Part shown: positions 1 through 9,549 of the stretch, in pieces | How the letters are laid out: each line of letters starts with the position of its first letter | Position numbering within the stretch: the first letter of the stretch is position 1 | Assembly (NCBI RefSeq): GCF_900115045.1 | Contig: NZ_FOVC01000009.1 | Coordinates: 62,001 to 126,000, forward strand | Length of the DNA: 64,000 bases | DNA from: Izhakiella capsodis | GTDB taxonomy: Bacteria; Pseudomonadota; Gammaproteobacteria; Enterobacterales; Enterobacteriaceae | Direction: 5' to 3' | Notes under the pieces: model-generated | Told to the model about the DNA's origin: nothing | The model's database searches: none | Seen by the model: the letters and a program-made list of their open reading frames with translations, nothing else | Program-made: the position numbers and the translations under genes

Positions 1-1049
1 CTCATAGTCTGCCAGGCCTCTTCATCACTTAACAGCCGCGACGCTTCAGCCACGATCTTAGCGCTGTCAGTACCGACCAGACGGACAGTGCCGGCCTCCA
101 CGGCCTCGGGCCGCTCGGTATTTTCCCGCATGACCAAAACTGGTTTTCCTAATGAAGGCGCTTCTTCCTGGACGCCACCAGAGTCAGTCAGAATAAGTCT
201 GGCGCGGTCCATCAACCAGACAAAAGGCAGATATTCCTGTGGTTCAATGAGGGTGATGTTATTAATACCGCGTAAAATACGGTTTACTGGCTCACTGACA
301 TTGGGATTCAGGTGAACCGGATAAACAATCTGGCAATCAGAGTGCAAGCGGGCGAGATCCTTCATAGCATGGCAAATTCGCTCAAACCCTCTACCAAAGC
401 TCTCCCGGCGATGACCAGTTACCAACACCATTTTACGGTCGGCTTTAAGGAAGGGATAGCGGCTGGCTATCGTTTGGCTATGCTGTGAATTGCGCAAAAT
501 ACCATCACGCACCCAGAACAGGGCATCGATGACTGTATTACCGGTGACCGCAATGTGTGACGGAGAAACGTTTTCCCGCAGCAAATTTTGCCGGGCATTC
601 TCCGTGGGGGCAAAGTGCCATGAAGCCAAACGTCCGGTTAGTAGGCGGTTTCCCTCTTCGGGCCAGGGTGAAAGCCTATTTCCCGTACGTAACCCGGCTT
701 CGACATGCCCAACCGGTATCTGATGATAAAATGCGGCAAGACTCGCCGCGAAAGTAGTTGTGGTATCACCATGAACCAGAACAATATCCGGCTGAAAGTC
801 CGTAAGCACATCTCTCATACCATCAAGGATACGACGGGTTATATCCGTTAAGTCTTGTCCGGGACGCATGACATTCAGATCATAATCCGGTATCAGAGAA
901 AATAAGCTGAGTACCTGATCCAGCATCTCACGGTGCTGTGCAGATACACACAGACGTGACTCGATATCAGCATCCTTCGCCAGCTGATGCACTAACGGCG
1001 CCATTTTTATCGCTTCTGGGCGAGTACCGAACACTGTTAGTACTTTCAC
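1..1049 (-). CDS. wecB: UDP-N-acetylglucosamine 2-epimerase (partial, 3' end outside window)
   Basis: Non-hydrolysing epimerase that makes UDP-ManNAc from UDP-GlcNAc for enterobacterial common antigen (ECA). Reading leftward the frame is open from a GTG start with N-terminus VKVLTVFGTRPEAIKMAP, the hallmark of the family, and continues to the window edge (about 350 of the roughly 376 residues expected). Family motifs are visible: HGDTTTTF, HVEAGLRTG, VTGHRRESFG and LTDSGGVQEEAPSLGKPVL. I take GTG because the ATG a few bases upstream is out of frame and runs at once into a stop. It follows wzzE by 14 bases, so it belongs to the wecA-wzzE-wecB operon. No frameshift was found; only the C-terminus is missing because of the window boundary. 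Confidence 0.95.
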   Translation of the reverse strand, partial: MKVLTVFGTRPEAIKMAPLVHQLAKDADIESRLCVSAQHREMLDQVLSLFSLIPDYDLNVMRPGQDLTDITRRILDGMRDVLTDFQPDIVLVHGDTTTTFAASLAAFYHQIPVGHVEAGLRTGNRLSPWPEEGNRLLTGRLASWHFAPTENARQNLLRENVSPSHIAVTGNTVIDALFWVRDGILRNSQHSQTIASRYPFLKADRKMVLVTGHRRESFGRGFERICHAMKDLARLHSDCQIVYPVHLNPNVSEPVNRILRGINNITLIEPQEYLPFVWLMDRARLILTDSGGVQEEAPSLGKPVLVMRENTERPEAVEAGTVRLVGTDSAKIVAEASRLLSDEEAWQTM

Positions 1050-1063
1050 AACATGTCCTTGGT

Positions 1064-2101
1064 TTATATGCAGATTTTACGCCTGCGAGCCAATGCCACA
1101 CCCGCGCCTATCAAAGCGCCGACAACACCCCACATCGCGATTAAATAATTTCGCCTCGGGCTATCGCGGTTAACCGGATCTTCTGGCGTACGCAGATAAC
1201 GCCAACAGCTGAAAGTTTTATCCAGTTGTGGGCCTGCGTTCAGCGTTGCCAGCAGTGCCTGATTTTGATCGTAACTTAACCCATAGCGAGGGCCGATAGC
1301 CTGTAGATTTTCCATTCTCGACTGCAGTAACGGGACGCCGAGCAAAAACATCTCTGAGTCCGGAACCTGATCCGGTAGAGTGGTGGTTTGCATAAGCTGT
1401 AGGTCTTGCTTACGGGCAATCGCCAGCGCCTGCCCGACGTTATAAAGCTCGCGCTCATATATCGCTTTGGCTACGGCCTGTTGTCGCTGAACTTCACTTT
1501 GCAATTGCATACGTCGCGCCTGCCAGGCTCCGTTCAACGTCCTGCGCAGATTATCCGTGGCACGCTGATTAGCAAAAGCAATATAGCTGCGCAGCAGCTG
1601 ATTCGCCGCGCGGCTACTATCGGCCATCAAGCGGACGCTGTCTGCTATCCCCTTCGCCGGATCGGCAGGCTGATATTGAATATTGCTGATTAAGCGGTCA
1701 AGTATTTGACCATCATCGTTTGCATTGCCGGTTTTCTGCTGCTGATAGTAGCGGCTTTGTAACCAAAAATCGCGCCGGGTATCCCAGGAGGATAACTGCA
1801 AAATAAACTCTTTATACACATCGTCCACAATATTTTGTGGTGGTGAACTCCCGTCCTTATCTCGCCGGTTTGCCATATCGTTAATGAATTGCTGCTGGAC
1901 ATAATAATTTCCCAGCAATGTCATTCCCGGTCGATCGGTGACGGCAGTCGCGCTCCAGATCTGCCGGGCCAACAGTGAATATATCAGCGCAGCCAATGCC
2001 AGTATCAGAGCACCGCCGATAATCCAGCCTTTCCCGCGCCAGAGCGCACAGCAAAGTGCCCGCAAATCCAGAACGTTCTCTTCGGTTTCAACCTGTCGCA
2101 T
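1064..2101 (-). CDS. wzzE: ECA polysaccharide chain length modulator WzzE
   Basis: Inner-membrane polysaccharide co-polymerase that sets the number of repeat units in enterobacterial common antigen by oligomerising around the WzyE polymerase. The 345-residue product has the Wzz layout: a short cytoplasmic N-terminus, a first membrane helix near residues 29-50 (IIGGALILALAALIYSLL), a long mostly helical periplasmic part, a Pro-rich segment before the second helix (PEDPVNRDSPRR), and a C-terminal helix near residues 320-338 with a basic tail. Length equals that usual for WzzE. A GAGG motif lies 8 bases before the ATG. It lies 9 bases downstream of wecA and 14 bases before wecB, consistent with one transcript. 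Confidence 0.93.
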   Translation of the reverse strand: MRQVETEENVLDLRALCCALWRGKGWIIGGALILALAALIYSLLARQIWSATAVTDRPGMTLLGNYYVQQQFINDMANRRDKDGSSPPQNIVDDVYKEFILQLSSWDTRRDFWLQSRYYQQQKTGNANDDGQILDRLISNIQYQPADPAKGIADSVRLMADSSRAANQLLRSYIAFANQRATDNLRRTLNGAWQARRMQLQSEVQRQQAVAKAIYERELYNVGQALAIARKQDLQLMQTTTLPDQVPDSEMFLLGVPLLQSRMENLQAIGPRYGLSYDQNQALLATLNAGPQLDKTFSCWRYLRTPEDPVNRDSPRRNYLIAMWGVVGALIGAGVALARRRKICI

Positions 2102-2110
2102 TACCTATCC

Positions 2111-3202
2111 TCATCGGCTTATCGGTAGCTGACGGCGCAAGCGCCTTTTTATTCGTTTAATTACGCGGGCCACTCGCCACGCACGCTTAATACAATAGCC
2201 ATAAAAAATAAATACCAGCAGGAACAGCAGCAACATAAACCACTCTGGCACAAACCACAGACTTTCTCCCAGCACGCCAATGCCAGCCAGTAAAGCTGCC
2301 GCGAGGGTTATCAACACAAAAGCCTGGCGTGAACTAAAACCGGCCCGCATGATCAGATGATGGATATGCAGTCGATCGGCGGAGAAAGGACTCATACCTT
2401 TGCTAAGACGGCGATACATAATCGCCACCATATCCATAAGTGGGATCGCGATCAGCCAAAGGGCCGTGACCGGGGTTATTGGATGATTTTCGCCTTGGGT
2501 GGTTTCGAGCAATATCCAGATAATAGTGAATCCGATCAGCGTGCTGCCTGCATCGCCCATGAAAACTTTATATCGCTGCCCCATCATACCGAGGTTTAAT
2601 AAAATATAGGGGATAATCGCGGCAATCATGCCGAGGCACCACATTGCCAGACTGTACTGTCCGCTGTGCAGCAAAATGATACCGAGCGCAAGAAAAGTAA
2701 CACATGACAGACCACCAAGCAGGCCGTCAATACCATCGATCATATTAAACGCGTTAATACAGGCCCAGACAGCGAACAAAGTAAGCACATAGCCAAAAGG
2801 ACCGACGATCATCTCCCATGGCCCGAAGATAAACCCCAGGCTAAGCAGATAAAGCTTACCTACAAACATCATCACCAGCGCGATAATAGCCTGTACAAAC
2901 GCACGAATTTTTACGCTGATATCAAAGCGATCGTCCAGCGCTCCAACCAGCACCAACACGCCCGCGCAGCACAGATAAAGAGTTGCATTAGGGATATAAA
3001 GATTGTTAATGACAAAAGTGAAGCAGGTTCCGGCAAAGACAGAGATCCCACCGACCAGCGGGACTACCCCCTGATGGCGTTTACGGTAGTTTGGTTTATC
3101 GACCAGGCCAATTATCTTAGCGACTTTACGAGCGAAAAAAATAAATACCAATGTAGAAATAAAAACAACGGCAAGCTCGGTACTCATATTGAGTAAATTC
3201 AC
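2111..3202 (-). CDS. wecA: UDP-GlcNAc:undecaprenyl-phosphate GlcNAc-1-phosphate transferase
   Basis: Polytopic membrane enzyme that loads GlcNAc-1-P onto undecaprenyl phosphate, the first step of enterobacterial common antigen and of many O-antigens. The 363-residue protein begins MNLLNMSTELAVV, as in E. coli, and shows the MraY/WecA family motifs: GLVDKPNYRKRHQG, the DD motif of VLVGALDDRFD, the NAFNMIDGIDG loop, VFMGDAGS and the HIHH cluster (DRLHIHHLIMRAG). About eleven hydrophobic segments are visible. Translation starts at GTG, as in E. coli. It is the first gene of the wec transcript and follows rho on the same strand across a strong terminator. Confidence 0.96.
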   Translation of the reverse strand: MNLLNMSTELAVVFISTLVFIFFARKVAKIIGLVDKPNYRKRHQGVVPLVGGISVFAGTCFTFVINNLYIPNATLYLCCAGVLVLVGALDDRFDISVKIRAFVQAIIALVMMFVGKLYLLSLGFIFGPWEMIVGPFGYVLTLFAVWACINAFNMIDGIDGLLGGLSCVTFLALGIILLHSGQYSLAMWCLGMIAAIIPYILLNLGMMGQRYKVFMGDAGSTLIGFTIIWILLETTQGENHPITPVTALWLIAIPLMDMVAIMYRRLSKGMSPFSADRLHIHHLIMRAGFSSRQAFVLITLAAALLAGIGVLGESLWFVPEWFMLLLFLLVFIFYGYCIKRAWRVARVIKRIKRRLRRQLPISR

Positions 3203-3355
3203 ATTAACCTGCTCTCTGCTAAGAATCTTGCGCCATGATTATAGACAACGACTATATCGAAGGCATTCATCCAATTCTGGTTTCCATGACTCCATACCGG
3301 TAAAACAATAGAGAACCGGTTTATTTTCAGTAGGTATCCTATAGTCCATTAAACA

Positions 3356-3383
3356 AAAACGCCACGTTTGTACGTGGCGTTTT
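3356..3383. terminator. Bidirectional hairpin between rho and wecA
   Basis: Perfect 12-bp arms (AAAACGCCACGT at 3356-3367 and its complement at 3372-3383) around a 4-base TTGT loop. An A-run precedes and a T-run follows, so it can act as an intrinsic terminator in either direction. It would end the rho transcript before wecA. The 150 bases between it and wecA should hold the wec promoter, which I could not pin down. Confidence 0.85.
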
Positions 3384-3470
3384 CCGAATTTCTTACAATA
3401 GCGGTCGGGGTGTAGGCATCCTGGCTGTTATGCCCCCACCCCATGTCATTGTCGCTTACAGGCAGAACGA

Positions 3471-4730
3471 TTACGAGCGCTTCATCATGTCGAAAAATTC
3501 ATCGTTGGTTTTGGTCATCGCCAACTTGTTGATGAGGAACTCCATCGCGTCGATTTCTCCCATCGGGTGGATAATCTTACGCAGGATCCACATCTTTTGA
3601 AGCTCTTCTTGTGTAGTAAGCAGCTCTTCTTTACGTGTTCCAGAACGATTATAATCAATTGCCGGGAATACACGTTTTTCAGCGATTTTACGTGAAAGGT
3701 GTAACTCCATGTTACCTGTCCCTTTAAACTCCTCGTAAATCACCTCATCCATCTTAGATCCGGTATCAATTAACGCTGTGGCGATAATCGTCAGGCTACC
3801 ACCCTCTTCGACGTTACGGGCTGCGCCAAAGAAGCGCTTAGGACGATGCAGAGCGTTGGCATCAACACCACCAGTTAGTACCTTTCCGGATGCGGGAACA
3901 ACGGTGTTATAAGCGCGTGCCAGGCGAGTAATTGAGTCAAGCAAGATAATCACGTCTTTCTTGTGCTCAACCAGACGTTTCGCCTTTTCAATAACCATTT
4001 CGGCGACCTGAACGTGACGAGAGGCTGGCTCATCAAAGGTCGATGCGACAACTTCACCTTTGACCAAGCGCTGCATCTCGGTCACTTCTTCCGGACGTTC
4101 ATCAATGAGCAGAACCATCAGCACGCAGTCAGGATGGTTATAAGCGATACTCTGCGCGATGTTCTGTAACAGAATGGTTTTACCCGCTTTGGGGGGGGCA
4201 ACGATCAGTCCGCGCTGACCACGGCCGATAGGTGATGCCAAATCCAGCACACGGGCGGTAAGATCTTCGGTTGAGCCGTTGCCACGTTCCATACGCAGTC
4301 GAGAATTAGCATGCAGTGGCGTTAAGTTTTCAAACAATATCTTACTGCGTGCGTTTTCCGGCTTATCGTAGTTAACCTCATTAACCTTCAACAGCGCAAA
4401 GTAACGCTCTCCCTCTTTCGGCGGGCGTATTTTTCCGGCAATGGTGTCACCTGTTCGAAGGTTAAAGCGGCGAATTTGGCTGGGGGAAACGTAGATATCA
4501 TCAGGACCGGCGAGGTAGGAGCTGTCCGCAGAGCGGAGAAAACCAAATCCATCCTGCAATATCTCCAAAACGCCATCGCCAAAAATATCTTCGCCACTTT
4601 TCGCATGTTGCTTGAGAATGGCGAAGATGATGTCTTGCTTGCGCATGCGAGCCAGGTTTTCCAGCCCCATGTTCTCGCCGAGAGTAATCAGATCAGAAAC
4701 CGGCGTATTTTTTAATTCGGTAAGATTCAT
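3471..4730 (-). CDS. rho: Transcription termination factor Rho
   Basis: Hexameric ATP-dependent RNA translocase that ends transcription at untranslated C-rich RNA. The product is 419 residues, the canonical gammaproteobacterial length, with an N-terminal helix bundle (MNLTELKNTPVSDLI), the cold-shock-like primary RNA-binding fold (DGFGFLRS, YVSPSQIRRF near 60-90), the Walker A motif APPKAGKT near 178-185, Walker B-like VLLIDERPEEV, the Q/R-loop residues of the secondary site and the C-terminal domain ending FFDMMKRS. No deviation from the family was seen. It is transcribed leftward and followed by the hairpin at 3356-3383. Confidence 0.98.
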   Translation of the reverse strand: MNLTELKNTPVSDLITLGENMGLENLARMRKQDIIFAILKQHAKSGEDIFGDGVLEILQDGFGFLRSADSSYLAGPDDIYVSPSQIRRFNLRTGDTIAGKIRPPKEGERYFALLKVNEVNYDKPENARSKILFENLTPLHANSRLRMERGNGSTEDLTARVLDLASPIGRGQRGLIVAPPKAGKTILLQNIAQSIAYNHPDCVLMVLLIDERPEEVTEMQRLVKGEVVASTFDEPASRHVQVAEMVIEKAKRLVEHKKDVIILLDSITRLARAYNTVVPASGKVLTGGVDANALHRPKRFFGAARNVEEGGSLTIIATALIDTGSKMDEVIYEEFKGTGNMELHLSRKIAEKRVFPAIDYNRSGTRKEELLTTQEELQKMWILRKIIHPMGEIDAMEFLINKLAMTKTNDEFFDMMKRS

Positions 4731-5094
4731 AATGGTGGGTTCTTAAACTCGGGGTAAATCTCGAACTAATTATCGTGGATGTTATGGCAATAGGATCCAT
4801 GCCTGTCTAATGACATGCTTTTTTTCCGGTCTGCCCTAAGATCTAATGCGCAGCATGTCGATCTGGTATGAGAAGACGGTGGAAAGCTTGCCGAAATCGA
4901 TGGTACAAACCGTCAGGTTGCTGACGCGAAGTAAGCGAAAGGCCTGATAAAGCGTTCAACAAGAGATAATGCTTAGATTCAAACTACAGGTAAGCTCAGA
5001 ATGCAGTGGAGGTAACATAGCATGCAAAAATTATGGCGTCCAGCAACTGTGAAAAAAAGCCACAATGCCGACGCCAGAATAATTCACAGGGTCT
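4731..5094 (-). promoter_or_regulatory. Long untranslated leader of rho; no rhoL found
   Basis: A 364-base gap between the trxA stop and the rho start. In E. coli this leader carries the attenuated, Rho-autoregulated region with the 33-codon rhoL. Reading all three frames on the rho strand I find only very short ORFs (for example a 14-codon frame starting MLCYLHC and a 6-codon frame MLRIRS), nothing resembling RhoL. A leader role is inferred from position only. Confidence 0.45.
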
Positions 5095-5427
5095 TTAGCT
5101 GAGGTTCGCGTCCAGGAACTCCTTCAGCTGACCTTTAGAAAGTGCACCAACTTTGGTCGCCGCCACTTCACCGTTTTTGAATAACAGCAGCGTAGGGATA
5201 CCGCGAATGCCATATTTAGGCGCAGTTCCCGGGTTCTCATCGATATTCAACTTAGTAATGATCAATTTGTCCTGGTACTCTTCTGCAATCTCATCGAGAA
5301 TGGGTGCAATCATTTTGCACGGGCCACACCATTCGGCCCAGAAATCTACCAGCGTGGGACGTTCAGCATTCAGAACGTCAGTATCAAAGCTGCTGTCAGT
5401 CAGATGAACGATTTTATCGCTGCTCAT
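5095..5427 (-). CDS. trxA: Thioredoxin 1
   Basis: Cytosolic 110-residue disulfide reductase that donates electrons to ribonucleotide reductase, PAPS reductase and other targets. The active site WCGPCK sits near residues 32-37 (EWCGPCKM), the conserved cis-proline loop appears as RGIPTLLLF, and the C-terminus is the usual QLKEFLDANLS. Its SD (TGGAGT) is well placed before the ATG. It is divergently arranged to rhlB across a 117-base promoter region and lies upstream of rho, the standard enterobacterial order. Confidence 0.97.
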   Translation of the reverse strand: MSSDKIVHLTDSSFDTDVLNAERPTLVDFWAEWCGPCKMIAPILDEIAEEYQDKLIITKLNIDENPGTAPKYGIRGIPTLLLFKNGEVAATKVGALSKGQLKEFLDANLS

Positions 5428-5544
5428 GTCTTACTCCACAAGATTAAACCTGGCTGGTTGGCGTAACATCTGCCAAATTAGGATAACTTTATTTCAACGG
5501 ATACGCTTTCGTAAAGCAATAGTAAGCTGATATTCTAACACACT

Positions 5545-6837
5545 ATGAGCAAAACACATTTAACAGAACAGAAGTTTTCCGACTTCGCCCTGAACCCGAA
5601 GGTGATTGAAGCCCTTGAAAATAAAGGCTTTCATAACTGCACACCTATTCAGGCTCTCGCACTTCCCCTTGCGCTAGTCGGGCGGGACGTTGCGGGTCAG
5701 GCGCAAACAGGAACGGGCAAAACGATGGCGTTTCTGACGTCAACGTTTCATCATCTTCTCTCCTCGCCAGCCGCTGAAGGTCGTCAGACCAATCAACCGC
5801 GAGCTTTAATTATGGCCCCAACGCGGGAACTGGCGGTACAAATTCATGCTGATGCCGAACCGCTGGCAAGGACTTCAGGATTAAAACTTGGTTTAGCTTA
5901 CGGCGGCGATGGCTATGATAAGCAGCTCAAGGTACTGGAAAGCGGCGTTGACATTTTAATCGGCACTACCGGCCGTTTAATCGATTATGCAAAGCAAAAT
6001 TACATCGACCTTGGCGCTATTCAGGTCGTGGTACTTGATGAAGCTGACCGCATGTTCGACCTCGGCTTTATCAAAGATATTCGCTGGCTATTCCGTCGCA
6101 TGCCCTCAGCAGCTCAGCGCCTGAATATGCTGTTTTCCGCTACCCTTTCTTTCCGCGTGCGTGAACTGGCGTTTGAACATATGAATAACGCCGAATACGT
6201 TGAAGTAGAACCAGAGCAGAAAACTGGTCATCGAATAAAAGAAGAGCTTTTCTATCCTTCAAATGAAGAGAAAATGCGCTTGTTACAAACCCTGTTGGAA
6301 GAGGAATGGCCAGATCGGGCTATTATATTCGCCAACACCAAGCATCGCTGTGAAGATATCTGGGGTCACCTGGCTGCCGATGGTCATCGCGTTGGTTTGC
6401 TGACTGGTGACGTCGCACAGAAAAAACGTTTGCGCATCCTCGATGATTTCACTAAAGGCGATGTCGATATTCTGGTGGCAACCGATGTTGCAGCACGCGG
6501 CCTGCACATTCCTGCGGTAACGCATGTTTTCAACTACGACCTGCCAGATGATTGTGAAGACTACGTACACCGCATAGGACGTACTGGTCGTGCAGGTGCC
6601 AGCGGCCATTCGATTAGCCTTGCCTGCGAGGAATATGCACTCAACCTACCGGCCATCGAAGAGTATATTGGTCACAGCATTCCCGTCAGTCGTTACAACA
6701 GCGATTCGCTGATGGTGGATTTGCCACCAGCAAAACGATTGAGCCGAAGCCGCCCTGGTGGCACCGGGTCGCGACGCAGCGGTGGTAACAATCGCCGTAG
6801 TGGCGCGCCGCGTAATAATCGCAAACGCTCAGGTTAA
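5545..6837 (+). CDS. rhlB: ATP-dependent RNA helicase RhlB (degradosome)
   Basis: DEAD-box helicase that unwinds structured RNA for RNase E and PNPase in the degradosome. The 430-residue protein contains the DEAD-box motifs in order: Q motif (FHNCTPIQALALPLAL), I (AQTGTGKT), Ia (PTRELAVQ), II (DEAD at about residue 165), III (SAT in FSATL), IV (IIFANTK), V (ATDVAARGLHI) and VI (HRIGRTGRAG). The C-terminal tail is basic and Arg/Gly/Ser-rich (residues about 395-430), as in other RhlB proteins. gppA starts 7 bases after its stop, suggesting cotranscription. Confidence 0.97.
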   Translation: MSKTHLTEQKFSDFALNPKVIEALENKGFHNCTPIQALALPLALVGRDVAGQAQTGTGKTMAFLTSTFHHLLSSPAAEGRQTNQPRALIMAPTRELAVQIHADAEPLARTSGLKLGLAYGGDGYDKQLKVLESGVDILIGTTGRLIDYAKQNYIDLGAIQVVVLDEADRMFDLGFIKDIRWLFRRMPSAAQRLNMLFSATLSFRVRELAFEHMNNAEYVEVEPEQKTGHRIKEELFYPSNEEKMRLLQTLLEEEWPDRAIIFANTKHRCEDIWGHLAADGHRVGLLTGDVAQKKRLRILDDFTKGDVDILVATDVAARGLHIPAVTHVFNYDLPDDCEDYVHRIGRTGRAGASGHSISLACEEYALNLPAIEEYIGHSIPVSRYNSDSLMVDLPPAKRLSRSRPGGTGSRRSGGNNRRSGAPRNNRKRSG

Positions 6838-6844
6838 CGGTTCC

Positions 6845-8332
6845 ATGCTCAGCAACTCATCTCTTTATGCAGCGATTGATCTGGGCTCAAACAGCTTTCA
6901 CATGTTGGTGGTGCGGGAAGTCTCCGGCACCATCCAGACAATCGCGCGCATTAAGAGAAAGGTGCGCCTCGCTGCCGGACTTAACCACAGCAGTTATCAA
7001 CTCTCTGATGAAGCAATGAACCGTGGATGGCAATGCCTGCATCTGTTTTCAGAGCAGTTGCAAGATATTCCTCCCCAGCAAATTCGCGTGGTCGCAACCG
7101 CGACATTACGTATTGCCACCAATGGAGAAATCTTCCTTAAAAAAGCGCAACAGATTCTTGGCTGTGCCGTGAGCGTGATTAGCGGCGAGGAAGAAGCCCG
7201 GCTTATTTATCACGGGGTAGCCCATACAACCGGCGGATCGGATAAACGTCTGGTTGTCGATATCGGTGGCGGCAGCACTGAACTGATTACCGGATCGGGT
7301 GCTCAGACAACCTCGTTATTCAGCCTCTCAATGGGCTGTGTAACCTGGCTGGAACGCTTTTTTTCTGACCGGTGCCTGGGGCAACACAATTTTGAGCAGG
7401 CTGAGCAGGCAGCCCGGGCAATGTTACGTCCGGTTGCTGATACACTACGCCAACAAGGCTGGGAAACCTGCGTCGGCGCCTCGGGAACCGTACAGGCATT
7501 GCAGGAAATAATGGTAACACAGGGTATGGATGAACTTATCACCTTGAGCAAGCTGCAACAGCTCAAGCAGCGTGCCATTCAGTGCGATAAGCTGGAAGAG
7601 CTGGAGATCGAGGGACTGACGCTGGAGCGTGCGCTGGTCTTTCCCAGTGGCCTGTCAATTCTGATTGCCATTTTCAAAGAGCTGCAAATTAATGCTATGA
7701 CTCTGGCGGGCGGTGCACTGCGCGAGGGCTTAGTCTATGGCATGATGCACTTACCGGTCGATCGTGACGTCAGACTACGCACCCTGCACAGCGTGCAGCG
7801 GCGGTTTAATATAGACGTGGCTCAGGCGGAACGCGTTCGACAGCTAGCGCTCGATTTTATGCAACAAGTCAGTCAAAGCTGGGAGCTGGATGAGCGCTGT
7901 AGGCTGTTACTGGAAAGCGCCTGCCTTGCTCATGAAATTGGCTTGAGTGTTGATTTTAAACAGGCCCCCCAGCACGCCGCCTATCTCATACGCCATCTCG
8001 ATCTTCCTGGCTTCACCCCCGCCCAAAAAAATCTTTTAGCTACCCTGCTGCAAAACCAGAGCGGTAATATCGATCTCGCGCAACTCAGCCAACAAAATGC
8101 CATTCCGCTGCAACTGGCGGAGCGGCTTTGTCGTCTGTTACGCCTGGCCTTAATCTTTGCCAGTCGCCGCCGCGCTGACGCTCTGCCAGATGTCCGCCTG
8201 CAGGCAGATAACGATGTACTACAACTGAGCCTCCCGGTCGGCTGGCTGGAAACCCACCCACTGCGCAAAGCGCTTTTGGATCAGGAAAGTCATTACCAGT
8301 CTTATGTGCACTGGCCACTCATCATCGCCTGA
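6845..8332 (+). CDS. gppA: Guanosine-5'-triphosphate,3'-diphosphate pyrophosphatase
   Basis: Converts pppGpp to ppGpp and can act as an exopolyphosphatase in the stringent response. The 495-residue protein belongs to the Ppx/GppA phosphatases: phosphate-binding loop AAIDLGSNSFHMLVV at the N-terminus, ATATLR, ISGEEEARLIYHGV, the second glycine-rich loop VVDIGGGSTEL, GASGTVQAL and LAGGALREGLVYGMM, followed by a helical HD-like C-terminal domain. I chose the ATG at 6845 (MLSNSSLYAAIDLG) because it matches the E. coli start and length. An in-frame GTG further upstream would overlap rhlB by about 80 bases and adds a non-conserved stretch. Confidence 0.96.
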   Translation: MLSNSSLYAAIDLGSNSFHMLVVREVSGTIQTIARIKRKVRLAAGLNHSSYQLSDEAMNRGWQCLHLFSEQLQDIPPQQIRVVATATLRIATNGEIFLKKAQQILGCAVSVISGEEEARLIYHGVAHTTGGSDKRLVVDIGGGSTELITGSGAQTTSLFSLSMGCVTWLERFFSDRCLGQHNFEQAEQAARAMLRPVADTLRQQGWETCVGASGTVQALQEIMVTQGMDELITLSKLQQLKQRAIQCDKLEELEIEGLTLERALVFPSGLSILIAIFKELQINAMTLAGGALREGLVYGMMHLPVDRDVRLRTLHSVQRRFNIDVAQAERVRQLALDFMQQVSQSWELDERCRLLLESACLAHEIGLSVDFKQAPQHAAYLIRHLDLPGFTPAQKNLLATLLQNQSGNIDLAQLSQQNAIPLQLAERLCRLLRLALIFASRRRADALPDVRLQADNDVLQLSLPVGWLETHPLRKALLDQESHYQSYVHWPLIIA

Positions 8333-8461
8333 AGCGTAAACGTCCACCAGGCGTATCCGCCGGTACTTCGGTAAAATCTGATTTGCGCCTGAGTGCGCAT
8401 AATTTACTTTTTTTGATGCTGCTTGCTCCCTGTAGTCGTAGCGATTATTAGGGGGTAATTA

Positions 8462-9508
8462 ATGGCCATGACTCGGGAACAACGGCTTTCATTAAGGGGA
8501 TGGTTATTCTGATGATGCTGTTTCACCCTCCCTTTGCTTTCCCGGACCGCATCGATCCCAGCATCATTTTTATCCCCCTTAGCCAACAAATACATTTTGA
8601 ATCAAACATCGCCCATTACTGCAAAATTTGTGTGCCTGTCTTCCTGTTTCTGTCCGGCTACAGTTTTACACTCAGCCAGCGCAAAGGGCCGAAAGATCTG
8701 AGCAAAAAGGCCAGGCCTGGCTGGTCGCGCTGGTGTTTGTACCTGGCGGCAAGTTTTTTTAATCATGACGGGCGTTATACCCTGAGCCTGCAATCGCTTC
8801 TGCTAAATCTAACCGGACTGGACACAAGCTGGAATCTGGAGTGGTGGTTTCTCTTTTTGTACGTGGCCTACCTGTTTTCTTATCCGTTGATACTGAAAGT
8901 TCCGCCGCTGCCGCTGCAGACAATCTCGCTGGTTGCCACATTTATGGGTACCCGCTTGTACTGGCACAATTTCAAGGCCTGGTATATCAAGGACGTTATC
9001 GCTTTCCTAATCTGGATATTACCGTTGACCAGCGGCCTGATGTTGGGCCGGCATGGTATGCAGATTCATACCTGGCTGGAGCGACACGGCATCACTCACC
9101 GGCTGCTGACACCACTGTGCGTTGCCGGGGTTTTTGTTATTGGCTACAGCCTCACCAAATACTTTTTTGTCTCGCTTTGTCTGATCGTACCGCTGCTGGC
9201 CCATTGTCTGATTCAGCTGCACAACGTTGTGCCACAGGCCCTGCGAAAAATAGCTTACTCACTTGGAGAGCGTTATGGATTCATGTGGTTAACCCACTCA
9301 TTATTGTTATGACTTTATTCAAGGGCTGGTGTATTCCCCACACTATACGCTGGCAATTTATGCACTGCTGATCGCTCTGAGCTGTATTACCAGCGTGCTG
9401 CTGAGCGGTCTTTTCGAGGGTATAAAAAGGTTCGTCAGTTCCGCCCCCCCCCCCGTTCGGAAGCGGCCTGACTCGCTGGATTTTTCGCCAGAAAACCACG
9501 AAAATTAA
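8462..9508 (+). pseudogene. Acyltransferase-3 family membrane protein, multiple frameshifts
   Basis: Remnant of an OafA-like membrane O-acyltransferase (acyltransferase family 3), which would modify a cell-surface polysaccharide. A Shine-Dalgarno (TAGGGGG) precedes ATG 8462 and the frame reads MAMTREQRLSL. It must then shift near 8495 to continue KGMVILMMLFHPPFAF. Near 8710 coding continues in another frame (WLVALVFVPGGKFF) and returns at a seven-T run around 8754-8761. After WLTHSLL near 9305 a further one-base shift gives YDFIQGLVYSPHYTLA to a stop at 9508. Conserved pieces such as FLFLSGYSFTLSQRKG and WNLEWWFLFLY show the family. An 11-C run lies near the 3' end. With four frame breaks the gene is almost certainly dead. 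Confidence 0.8.
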
Positions 9509-9549
9509 ACGCAATCTACAAATACTGAGCCAGCGAATAATTGGCCGGT

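Noticed and set aside
6758..6844. Longer gppA starting at GTG 6758
   Set aside because: Would overlap the rhlB end and adds an unconserved Arg-rich stretch; ATG 6845 matches the family.
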